This document shows, one piece after another, positions 8,553 through 14,817 of a DNA stretch of 15,237 bases. The stretch is from JBBIOI01 sp037443425 (GTDB lineage Bacteria; Desulfobacterota; BSN033; UBA1163). Under the pieces are notes generated by a model. The model saw only the letters and a program-made list of their open reading frames with translations, was not told the DNA's origin and ran no database searches. Both the position numbers and the translations under genes were made by a program. The DNA lies in the NCBI GenBank assembly GCA_037443425.1, contig JBBIOI010000081.1, positions 1 through 15,237 on the forward strand, given 5' to 3'. Numbering within the stretch: the first letter of the stretch is position 1; each line of letters starts with the position of its first letter.

Positions 8553-8633
8553 AGATTAGCACTATTGATTAACCCCCTTAAAATAATTGGTTTTTTCTCA
8601 AGCGATTGTTAGCAATTTAAACATTAAAAGCCC

Positions 8634-8698
8634 GCATTCGAAGGGTTTTGAACCCTACCTCCCCAGTCTTTCAAAAACTTTTTCAGAAATATCTTTTT
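8634..8698 (-). repeat. Degenerate interspersed repeat, copy B
   Basis: Best-preserved copy. The minus-strand order is AAAAAGATATTTCTGAAAA, then GAAAGACTGGGGAGGTAGGG, then the hairpin AGGGTT/AACCCT and CCTTCGAATGCGGG. It shares its first part with copy A and its second part with copy C. It ends a few bases before the -35 box of the flavodoxin promoter. Confidence 0.55.
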
Positions 8699-8704
8699 AA
8701 TATA

Positions 8705-8734
8705 TTGACAAGCGCTGATATCAGTAAGCATAAT
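8705..8734 (+). promoter_or_regulatory. Promoter with palindromic operator candidate upstream of the flavodoxin gene
   Basis: TTGACA (8705-8710), 18-base spacer, CATAAT (8729-8734). A perfect 10-bp palindrome CTGATATCAG (8715-8724) sits inside the spacer, and the -35 side carries a second, overlapping AGCGCT palindrome (8711-8716). A protein bound there would block RNA polymerase, so repression is plausible; the regulator is unknown. Confidence 0.65.
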
Positions 8735-8766
8735 ATAAACATTTATATTAAATGAGGAGGTTATTT

Positions 8767-9249
8767 ATGCAGGTACTAATCCTTTACTACTCAAAAGGAG
8801 GAAACACCAAAAAACTCGCTGAGAAAATAGCTGAGGGTGTAAATTCAGTACAAGGCTTTTCAGCCCTACTAAGGACAACACAAGATGTTACTAAGGAAGA
8901 TTTTATAAATTCTTCTGGTATTATCGCTGGTTCTCCTACATATTTTGGTGTAATGGCATCTGATTTAAAACGCGTCTTTGATGAATTTGTAGGAATTAGA
9001 AAGAAGATGGAAAACAAGGTTGGGGCTGCATTTGCTACATCTGCAGATCCATCTGGTGGTAAGGAAACAACCATTATGTCCATTATCCAATGCCTCCTCA
9101 TATATGGAATGATTGTAGTAGGAGATCCAATGGATGCAACAGGTCATTATGGTGTTGCATGCAGTGGTACACCTGATGAAAAAATACTTGAAAATGGGAA
9201 AAAATTGGGTAAACGAGTAGCAGAGCTTTGTAAAAGGCTTGGTTCTTAA
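8767..9249 (+). CDS. Flavodoxin-like FMN protein (WrbA/flavodoxin family)
   Basis: 160-residue single-domain flavodoxin fold. The FMN phosphate loop is SKGGNTK (9-15) after a hydrophobic first strand; GSPTYFGVMASDLK (55-68) and TSADPSGGKE (91-100) are the other flavin-contacting loops of the WrbA-like family. It probably carries electrons or acts as a NAD(P)H:quinone reductase in the cytoplasm. An in-frame ATG lies five codons upstream at 8752, but GAGGAGG (8754-8760) overlaps it and is six bases before the ATG at 8767, so 8767 is chosen. Only five bases separate it from the next gene, so the two are likely cotranscribed from the promoter at 8705-8734. Confidence 0.88.
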   Translation: MQVLILYYSKGGNTKKLAEKIAEGVNSVQGFSALLRTTQDVTKEDFINSSGIIAGSPTYFGVMASDLKRVFDEFVGIRKKMENKVGAAFATSADPSGGKETTIMSIIQCLLIYGMIVVGDPMDATGHYGVACSGTPDEKILENGKKLGKRVAELCKRLGS

Positions 9250-9254
9250 ATTAA

Positions 9255-9893
9255 ATGGAATGTAATAAAATAACCGATAATTTTAATTTAAACCTGATTC
9301 AAGAAATAGATTTACTCTGGAGCCCTGTATATCCATATCTTTCCATATACATCGAAGAACTCTATGGTCGTAAAGATGGAGATGTCTTTGAGATTGGACC
9401 TTTTTGTGGAGTAATATTTAGCCTAATAGAAAATGGGGTAGGAAGTTCATTTACAATAGCAACATTTCCTAAGGGCATGAAAGAGTTCTTCCTTGAGGAA
9501 TCACGAAAAAAAGGATTGGAAAAAAGTATAAAAATCCTTGAAACAGATCCTTCCTTAAAAGATATAAAAGATCAAGAGGCTGATCTCGTTATATTCCGTG
9601 GCGCCTTTTTCTTTCCTTCCCTTTTTAAGGTAGATTTTAAAGCGATATACAGGATTCTAAAACCTGAAGGGACAGCATTTATTGGTGGTGGGTTTGGTAA
9701 ATTTACACCTGATGAGGTGATAAAAAAGATTGGGGAAAGATCACGCAAATTGAATTTAGAAATTGGAAAGGTAGAAGTAAATGAAAACAAGATTTATGAA
9801 GATATTAATGAGAGTAATATAAAGGCTAATTTTGAAATTATAAGGGAAGGAGGTTTATGGGTATTGATAAAAAAATCCCCTTCCCATTTATAA
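9255..9893 (+). CDS. SAM-dependent methyltransferase-like protein
   Basis: 212 residues with a class I Rossmann methyltransferase layout. VFEIGPFCG (44-52) fits the SAM-binding motif I, ADLVIFRGAFFF (109-120) the strand-4 motif, and IYRILKPEGTAFIGGG (131-146) the strand-5 motif. The usual GxGxG is replaced by GPFCG, so SAM binding is likely but not certain. The substrate is unknown. It begins five bases after the flavodoxin stop and has no independent strong ribosome site (AAAGG lies inside the upstream gene, somewhat far), so it probably depends on translation of its neighbour. Confidence 0.72.
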   Translation: MECNKITDNFNLNLIQEIDLLWSPVYPYLSIYIEELYGRKDGDVFEIGPFCGVIFSLIENGVGSSFTIATFPKGMKEFFLEESRKKGLEKSIKILETDPSLKDIKDQEADLVIFRGAFFFPSLFKVDFKAIYRILKPEGTAFIGGGFGKFTPDEVIKKIGERSRKLNLEIGKVEVNENKIYEDINESNIKANFEIIREGGLWVLIKKSPSHL

Positions 9894-9976
9894 TTTTTTC
9901 GGTCAATGTCAAGACCTTGTTGAGTTGCCCACCCCATATTAAAGTTTCATTTATTTTATACTTCCATTAATATATG

Positions 9977-10546
9977 TTAAATTGATCCCCCTTTTTTACC
10001 AAGATTATAAGCTTCTTTTTTTATTTTTTCATTCCCCTCGATCTCTCCTTTCTCCGTTGCCGATGCCTGAACAAGACCAAGCCATTTTAAACCCATAAAT
10101 TGGCAAGTCGTCTTAAAGCTATGAACTATTGGATCTGCTGTTCGAACATCAGGATCCCCGCATACTGTTATGAGACCAATCCTCTTTGCTTTGAATTTAG
10201 GGACATAGTCCTCATGAATTCGCCACTCAGAATCAAAGAAGGCACACCAACGATCCAGATATGCCTTCATCTGTGAAGTCATAGCCCAGAAGTAGAGTGG
10301 TACACTATGGATAACAGTATCAGATTCAAGTATCTTTTTGTGGATTTCAATCATATCATCATTTATGGCGCATATCCCTTTTTCGTTACATCTTTTACAA
10401 TCAAGACATCCAGATATCTTCTTCTCTACAAGCACTATCTTTTCGGTCTCTGCCCCTGTATCTTTGGCCCCTCTTAAAGCCTCTTCTAATAGAATATCAC
10501 TATTCCCCCCTATTCGAGGACTTCCAAGAATTCCTAAAACCTTCAT
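9977..10546 (-). CDS. Iron-sulfur flavoprotein / NADPH-dependent FMN reductase family
   Basis: 189 residues. The N-terminal GILGSPRIGGNSD (5-17) is the FMN-binding loop of the FMN-reductase flavodoxin-like group. C47-x2-C50-x2-C53-x5-C59 is the compact cysteine cluster that in iron-sulfur flavoproteins binds a [4Fe-4S] cluster. SVPLYFWAMTSQMKAYLDRW near 80-100 is the conserved flavin loop and dimer segment. The role is electron transfer in anaerobic metabolism or oxidative-stress response; partners are unknown. AAGGAGG five bases before the ATG is a strong ribosome site. It follows the hydrolase gene by 22 bases on the same strand. Confidence 0.88.
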   Translation of the reverse strand: MKVLGILGSPRIGGNSDILLEEALRGAKDTGAETEKIVLVEKKISGCLDCKRCNEKGICAINDDMIEIHKKILESDTVIHSVPLYFWAMTSQMKAYLDRWCAFFDSEWRIHEDYVPKFKAKRIGLITVCGDPDVRTADPIVHSFKTTCQFMGLKWLGLVQASATEKGEIEGNEKIKKEAYNLGKKGGSI

Positions 10547-10568
10547 ATTATCCTCCTTAAAAAGGATT

Positions 10569-11360
10569 TTATTTTACCTCTTTTAAGAATGCCAAAAGGG
10601 TTGAATTAAACTCTTCTGGTTTTTCTACATTTGATAGGTGTTTCGCAGATCGAATGATCACAAGCTTTGAATTCTCTATCCTTTCATGAATGGCTTCTGA
10701 AGCAGAAATTGGTGTCCCTATATCATTCTCACCAACCATAATAAGTGTTGGTATCTTTATCTTAGAAAGTTGATCAAGATAATCTATTTTTCTTACTGCA
10801 TAAACACATCCCAGGTAACTCTCAAGTGGGGTTAAAAGAAATTGTTTACGTATCGTTGACAATATAGGTGGATTCTTTTCAATGAAAGACGAGCTAAACC
10901 ATCTTTCCATAGTTTCATCAAGTAATGCACTCAGTCCTTTTTCGGATGCAGTCTTAATTCTTTCTTCCCATAAGGGTTGTGCCTCTTCAGGTATCCTCGC
11001 TGTTGTATCACAGAGAACAAGGCTAATGAGACGATCAGGATGATTTAATGCAAAAGATTGACCTATCATACCCCCAAGTGACAAACCAACCCAATGAACT
11101 CTATCTATTCCCAGATTATCAAGCAGTCCAACAACATCATCAGACAATAGCTCAAGCGTATATGGCCCTTTTGTAACATCACTCTCTCCATGACCACGAA
11201 TATCATAGCGAAGAACTTTAAAATGTGGCTCAAGTGCCTTTAATTGGGGCTCCCACATAATGAGACTTGAAGCAAGTGAGTGGCTTAAGATAACCACAGG
11301 TGAGCCCTCTTTCCCAGAGAGTTCATAATTGATTTGAATACCATTAGCTTTAATCTTCAT
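10569..11360 (-). CDS. Alpha/beta hydrolase (3-oxoadipate enol-lactonase-like)
   Basis: 263 residues from the ATG at 11360. Nucleophile elbow GLSLGG with Ser94, acid Asp213 in GENDIGTP and His241 in AKHLSNVE form the catalytic triad; HSLASS near 27-32 supplies the oxyanion hole, and RGHGES at 55-60 is typical of the PcaD-like branch. The substrate is not deducible. The frame is open 32 codons further upstream, but that stretch (rich in I, N, F, K) lacks family similarity, while AGGAGG (11376-11371) followed by TGA lies just before the ATG at 11360. It probably shares a transcript with the iron-sulfur flavoprotein gene downstream. Confidence 0.87.
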   Translation of the reverse strand: MKIKANGIQINYELSGKEGSPVVILSHSLASSLIMWEPQLKALEPHFKVLRYDIRGHGESDVTKGPYTLELLSDDVVGLLDNLGIDRVHWVGLSLGGMIGQSFALNHPDRLISLVLCDTTARIPEEAQPLWEERIKTASEKGLSALLDETMERWFSSSFIEKNPPILSTIRKQFLLTPLESYLGCVYAVRKIDYLDQLSKIKIPTLIMVGENDIGTPISASEAIHERIENSKLVIIRSAKHLSNVEKPEEFNSTLLAFLKEVK

Positions 11361-11388
11361 TATTAAATCACCTCCTAAATTTGCTAAA

Positions 11389-11456
11389 CCATATTTTTTA
11401 ACAAATATATTAACATAGCAATTCTGTTTTAAAAATATGGAAATATTTTCTTCCAT
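11389..11456. promoter_or_regulatory. Inverted repeats in the divergent promoter region
   Basis: CCATATTTTT (11389-11398) and AAAAATATGG (11431-11440) are a perfect 10-bp inverted pair, 42 bases centre to centre; ATGGAA (11437-11442) and TTCCAT (11451-11456) form a second pair. They lie between the leftward hydrolase and the rightward GalT-like gene, so a shared regulator is possible. I could not choose a convincing -35/-10 pair for either gene. Confidence 0.35.
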
Positions 11457-11504
11457 CTGATATTTTATGTTAAAATTTAAAAAATTTTAGAAGGAGGTTT
11501 TTGA

Positions 11505-12551
11505 GTGGCAAAAATAGAGTTCCGAAAATTAGATAAATCATCATATTTTCTTGACCCGAATGATGACTACTCTAAAAAGACCATATATTTCGAAGTAAGA
11601 AAAGACCCTTTAACAGATCAAGTTTCACGAATACTTCCATACCGAAGAAAATTTGCAGAGTTGACTATACCATCAGATAAGATTGAAGAATCACGCAAAG
11701 TCTGCCCTTTTTGTCCTGAAAAGATATCATCCTCAACCCCAAAACTTCTTCCAGAAATAGCTCCTGAGGGCAGGGTAAAGATGGGGAAGGCAACATTAAT
11801 ACCGAATTCATTCCCTTATGCCCAATATAATCTCTTAGTCATTTTTTCAGAAGAACATTTTATTTATCTCGATCAATTTGATCTCGAACTATTGATAAAT
11901 GCCTTTTTACTCGCTCAAGATGGATTAAAAAGATTAAGGAGATGTTATAAAGATATCAACTTTTCATCAATAAATTGGAACTATCTTCCTCCAGCTGGAG
12001 GGGCTATCTATCATCCACATCTACATATAGTTGCCGAAGATAATCCAACCTTATATCATCAAAAGGTAATAGAGGGATTAAAAAGATATAAAGAAAAAGA
12101 AGGAACACCTTTCTGGGAAGACTTTTTAAAGGAGGAGATTGAAAAGAAAGAAAGGTATATCGGTCAGCAGGGAGATGTCCACTTTTTGACAGCATTTGCA
12201 CCAAAAGGGATATTTGGAGAGATCATTATTCTTTTTCCTAAAAGAAATTTAATAGAGGATATGGATCATGAAGATTTCAAAGATTTCTCAAAAGGACTTA
12301 TAAAAATCTTTAGATATTTAAAAGGCCATACAGTCAGTTTCAATCTATCTCTCTTTTCTGGAAATCCTAATAATAATGAATCATGGGTTTATGGAAGGCT
12401 TTGCCCAAGGATGCTTGTTCCTCCATGGAACACAAGTGATATAAACTTCTTTGAAAAACTCCATCAGGAGGTGATGTGTACAGTTTCTCCAGAAGAACTT
12501 TGTCAAGATTTGAGGGATCTATTTAATAAATCGGATTCAGAATCTCAATAA
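11505..12551 (+). CDS. GalT-like nucleotidyltransferase / HIT superfamily protein
   Basis: 348 residues. The N-terminus (DPLTDQVSRILPYRRKF, 34-50) resembles the nucleotide-binding start of galactose-1-phosphate uridylyltransferases, and C67-x2-C70 (CPFCPEK) fits their zinc site. The catalytic motif is H170-P-H172-L-H174, with His172 the expected nucleophile; classical GalT has HPHGQ, so the last position is His, as in HIT proteins. NESWVYGRLCPRM near 291-303 lies in the second half-domain. It probably transfers a nucleotide to a sugar phosphate or cleaves a nucleotide phosphate; the substrate is unknown. GTG start with AAGGAGG (11491-11497) seven bases upstream. Its 3' end overlaps the convergent zinc-ribbon pseudogene by seven bases. 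Confidence 0.72.
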   Translation: MAKIEFRKLDKSSYFLDPNDDYSKKTIYFEVRKDPLTDQVSRILPYRRKFAELTIPSDKIEESRKVCPFCPEKISSSTPKLLPEIAPEGRVKMGKATLIPNSFPYAQYNLLVIFSEEHFIYLDQFDLELLINAFLLAQDGLKRLRRCYKDINFSSINWNYLPPAGGAIYHPHLHIVAEDNPTLYHQKVIEGLKRYKEKEGTPFWEDFLKEEIEKKERYIGQQGDVHFLTAFAPKGIFGEIIILFPKRNLIEDMDHEDFKDFSKGLIKIFRYLKGHTVSFNLSLFSGNPNNNESWVYGRLCPRMLVPPWNTSDINFFEKLHQEVMCTVSPEELCQDLRDLFNKSDSESQ

Positions 12552-12941
12552 ATCTTTTGTCCACAATAAGGGCAAAACTTAAAATCCTCTGAGACCTCCT
12601 CTCCACATCGTGGACAAATCTTTTCTTGTTGAATATAGAAAGATGGCTTTGATTGGGTTTCACCCATCTCATTAAATATTCCACACTTCATAGGAATGTT
12701 CATCTGATATGATAGTTCCTTTTGATTGGGTTTCACCCATCTCATTAAATATTCCACCGCATCTGTTACATTCAATAAATCTTTCCCCTCTTTTAACCGG
12801 GATGATAGGAATAAAAAAGAGACTCAGATAATGATCAAGCCTTTTAAGCCTGGCAGATGGTAAACCACAGCTTGGACACATTCTTGGCTGATCATCAATC
12901 TTAACCTTCCTGGGTTGAATGCCACCTATAAAGATGAACGT
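12545..12941 (-). pseudogene. Zinc-ribbon protein gene, interrupted by a 73-bp duplication/insertion
   Basis: Two frames on the minus strand together make one zinc-ribbon protein. The first covers CPSC (with ARLKRLDHYLSLFFIPIIPV after it) and CNRC; the second gives ICPRCGEE and KFCPYCGQ. They are split by a 37-bp repeat plus 36-bp insert (73 bp, one more than a multiple of three). Deleting 73 bp gives 324 bases, exactly 107 codons plus stop, with four CxxC pairs. As it stands, the first frame runs through the insert and stops inside the second-read repeat copy. The 5' end fits a family N-terminus (F-I-F-I-G-G-I-Q-P-R) beginning at an ACG at 12941, behind a good ribosome site; no ATG, GTG or TTG is in frame before the ATG at 12881. 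The function of such small zinc ribbons is unknown. Confidence 0.8.
12648..12757. repeat. 37-bp perfect direct repeat flanking a 36-bp insert (CRISPR-like repeat-spacer-repeat)
   Basis: Copies at 12648-12684 and 12721-12757 are identical at all 37 positions; bases just outside them differ. The intervening 36 bases (12685-12720) match neither flank nor anything else I could find in the window. Each copy contains a 5-bp hairpin TGGGT-TTC-ACCCA. Repeat and spacer sizes are those of common CRISPR arrays. Because a single copy plus the gene's flanks reads through as a zinc-ribbon protein, the repeat looks like duplicated gene sequence rather than a pre-existing array. No cas gene is in the window. 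Confidence 0.9.
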
Positions 12942-12945
12942 ATAT

Positions 12946-12953
12946 CCCTCCTT
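12946..12953 (-). promoter_or_regulatory. Ribosome binding site of the zinc-ribbon gene, pointing at an ACG codon
   Basis: AAGGAGGG on the minus strand ends four bases before an ACG (12941-12939) that is in frame with the zinc-ribbon family N-terminus. The later in-frame ATG at 12881 has no such site, so ACG marks the ancestral start position. Confidence 0.6.
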
Positions 12954-13039
12954 GCATTTAAAAAATTTTACTCCCTCGCAATTGGCCTGCTTGTGAAGCT
13001 ATATATTAATTTAAAATAAAAATATTTAAAATTAAATAT

Positions 13040-13068
13040 TTGACCATTTAGCATTTAAATGATAAAAG
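13040..13068 (+). promoter_or_regulatory. Candidate promoter of the HD-domain gene
   Basis: TTGACC (13040-13045), 17-base spacer, TAAAAG (13063-13068), 22 bases before the chosen start codon in an AT-rich gap. Good -35 and spacing, moderate -10. Confidence 0.55.
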
Positions 13069-13090
13069 ATTAATTAGAAGGAGGACTATG

Positions 13091-13816
13091 ATGGTTAAAA
13101 AGCCTACAAGGGAGGAAGCCCTTAGATTGTTACATCAATATATAGAGAATGAAAGTCTTCGGAAACATGCCTATGCTGTAGAAGGTGTTATGAGATATAT
13201 AGCAAGACTGAGGGGAGAAGATGAAGAGAAGTGGGGCATAATAGGGCTTATTCATGATATCGATTATGAAAAGTTCCCTGATAAACATTGTAAAAAAACG
13301 GAGGAGATATTGAAAGAAAATGGATGGCCTTTGGAGTATATACGTGCTGCCGTTTCACACGGTTGGGGAATCTGTTCTGATGTGAAGCCAGAAAGCGATT
13401 TAGAAAAATTTTTATATGCTATTGATGAACTAACAGGCCTTGTTGTGACAACAGCCCTTGTTCGTTCTACCAAGAGTGTCTTTGATGTAGAGGTAAAGTC
13501 TGTAAAAAATAAATGGAAAGACAAGAGGTTTGCAGCAGGAGTCGACCGCTCAATAATTGAGAAAGGTGCTAAGATGTTAAACATTGAATTAGAGGAATTG
13601 ATAAACTATACAATCAAAGGAATGCAGGAGGTTGCAGAATCGATTGGCCTTTCTGGCTCAACTAAAAAAGAAGATTCTTTAAGACTGACAACTTTTAAGC
13701 CAGAAGGCGAAAACTTTCAAAGGCTTCACTTATGTGATTATCTAAGTAATCTTAATAAATTATCAGACAATGCCTCAACTTTAAGTCGAGATCAAAATAA
13801 AGTAGATGAAGATTAA
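13091..13816 (+). CDS. HD-domain metal-dependent phosphohydrolase
   Basis: 241 residues. The HD fold is supported by His26, the His55-Asp56 pair (LIHDIDYEKFPDKH), His90 in AVSHGWG and Asp112 in AIDELTG, which match the H...HD...H...D metal ligands of small HDIG-type hydrolases. Such proteins usually act on nucleotides or phosphoesters; the substrate here is unknown. Residues after about 188 (GSTKKEDSLR onward) are a polar tail beyond the usual HD domain, with no recognised motif. Two ATGs are adjacent; AAGGAGG (13078-13084) is six bases from the second (13091) and only three from the first (13088), so 13091 is chosen. Probably a single-gene unit with its own promoter and terminator. Confidence 0.85.
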   Translation: MVKKPTREEALRLLHQYIENESLRKHAYAVEGVMRYIARLRGEDEEKWGIIGLIHDIDYEKFPDKHCKKTEEILKENGWPLEYIRAAVSHGWGICSDVKPESDLEKFLYAIDELTGLVVTTALVRSTKSVFDVEVKSVKNKWKDKRFAAGVDRSIIEKGAKMLNIELEELINYTIKGMQEVAESIGLSGSTKKEDSLRLTTFKPEGENFQRLHLCDYLSNLNKLSDNASTLSRDQNKVDED

Positions 13817-13845
13817 TAATTTATCAACCCCTCTATTTCAAAAGC

Positions 13846-13874
13846 ATCTCCTTTAATGAAAAGGAGATTTCTTT
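13846..13874 (+). terminator. Intrinsic terminator of the HD-domain gene, inside the 3' end of the convergent gene
   Basis: Perfect 9-bp stem ATCTCCTTT/AAAGGAGAT with loop AATGA, followed by TTCTTT, 30 bases after the HD-gene stop. The same bases encode the last residues of the FAU-1-like protein on the other strand. Confidence 0.65.
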
Positions 13875-14330
13875 AACCTTGTTTGCCAGTTCCTGAGTTA
13901 TAAAACCTTCTCTAAATCGCCTCTCCAATAAATCTTCTTCAAGAATCTCAACACGACCATCAGGCCATCTGACCACATCAACTTCAAGATCGATATATCT
14001 TATTCTGTCTGGGTAAAACTCAATCTTAGTATTGATATTATAATATTCACCAATAATAGTCCCATCTTGTCTATGATATGTGTGTTTATAAAACCATTCA
14101 CCCTCCTTTATCTCTGTTATCGCATAATCTCCCTGCTCCTTTGGAATATCTAAACCATCATAGTTTTTACGGCCTTTAAATTTCCATCTCTTAAGTATCA
14201 ATATCTTTTCATTTAATTTACTTCCCATTATCTCTCCCTCAGAAAGGAAGACCACTTTACCATCCAGTTTAACATGCTCAATCTTTAATTCTTTTCCCTT
14301 TTCAAATCTGCTAAAGATCAACCTTTCTTG

Positions 14331-14356
14331 GAGATTTTTCCCAGAGATTTTTCCCA
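14331..14356. repeat. 13-bp tandem duplication causing a frameshift
   Basis: GAGATTTTTCCCA occurs twice head to tail with no mismatch. The unit length, 13, shifts the reading frame by one; deleting one unit fuses the two halves of the FAU-1-like gene. Confidence 0.92.
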
Positions 14357-14817
14357 ACAATCTCTCTCTTTTCTGGATGATTTGATAACTCTATCTTTTC
14401 CATCAAATCCACATATTCTGAAGCTATGATCCTTAATCTATGATGATTTGGAACAGTAGGCGTGACTCTATTCCTTAGTTCATCCAGAATCGATTTAGAA
14501 TGATAAGGAAACTCAATGAAAATTAGGCCAGATTTTTCGCCCTTTTGCTCCCTTAAAATAGCATCAAAAAGAGATAACTGTATCATTCGAGAAAACTCCT
14601 TTAATTTCCTCTCCTCGCCCTTTAAAAGGACTCCTTGACGATCTTCAAGATCCCTTATCTCAATGTCAATTGATCCTTGATCAGCCATTTTTTTATAATT
14701 TTTGAATCTTTCTCGTATCTCTTTTGATGGATCGATAATAAAAAAATTATTGTCAACACAAAACTGTGTAAGTGCTGTGGCATAGATACCCCTGACCTTT
14801 ATAGAAAGATCCATTTT

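Larger units (their letters stand above)
8316..8751. other. Gene-free interval between divergent genes
   Basis: No credible coding frame. It holds an inverted repeat (TGAAAAAGTC 8388-8397 and GACTTTTTCA 8449-8458, with TGAGGT 8379-8384 and ACCTCA 8475-8480 outside it), three copies of a degenerate repeat, a small hairpin (AGGGTT/AACCCT, 8642-8656) and the promoter of the flavodoxin gene at the right end. I found no convincing promoter for the leftward radical SAM gene. Confidence 0.6.
13833..14814 (-). pseudogene. FAU-1-like RNA-binding protein / RNase E/G-like with DUF402 domain, split by a 13-bp tandem duplication
   Basis: The first frame (14814 to 14311, 167 codons plus stop) starts MDLSIKVRGIYATALTQF and continues with IIDPSKEIRERF, like the start of the archaeal AU-1/FAU-1 RNA-binding ribonuclease. 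The second frame (to 13833) carries a DUF402-like domain (YHRQDGTIIGEYYNI, RYIDLEVDVVRWPDG, ILEEDLLERR), the C-terminal domain of the same family. They are joined by GAGATTTTTCCCA repeated in tandem (14331-14343, 14344-14356). Removing one copy leaves 969 bases, a continuous 322-codon frame reading EIVGKNLQERLIFSRFEKG through the joint. Known members bind AU-rich RNA and are linked to RNA processing. The ATG at 14814 is four bases downstream of the nitroreductase stop, with AAGGA about eight bases upstream. The second half could start at a TTG at 14360, so separate translation of the halves is not excluded. Confidence 0.78.

Noticed and set aside
8634..8670. Possible tRNA T-arm (GGGTTCAAAACCC on the minus strand)
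   Set aside because: No matching acceptor stem, anticodon arm or D-arm surrounds it; the T-arm stem is also imperfect. It is better explained as the hairpin of the repeat family.
8787..9147. Minus-strand frames opposite the flavodoxin gene
   Set aside because: No start signals or domains; they are antisense to a well-supported flavodoxin-family gene.
9894..9976. Terminator between the convergent methyltransferase and flavoprotein genes
   Set aside because: I found no stable stem followed by a T-run in these 83 bases.
12648..12757. Ordinary established CRISPR array
   Set aside because: There is only one spacer and two repeats, the repeat encodes part of the zinc-ribbon protein, and no leader or cas genes are visible. 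It is reported instead as a CRISPR-like integration.
12545..12775. Separate 76-residue protein starting inside the repeat region
   Set aside because: Its first 30 residues are the repeat and insert read in other frames; only its last part, from GIFNEMGETQ on, is real zinc-ribbon sequence.
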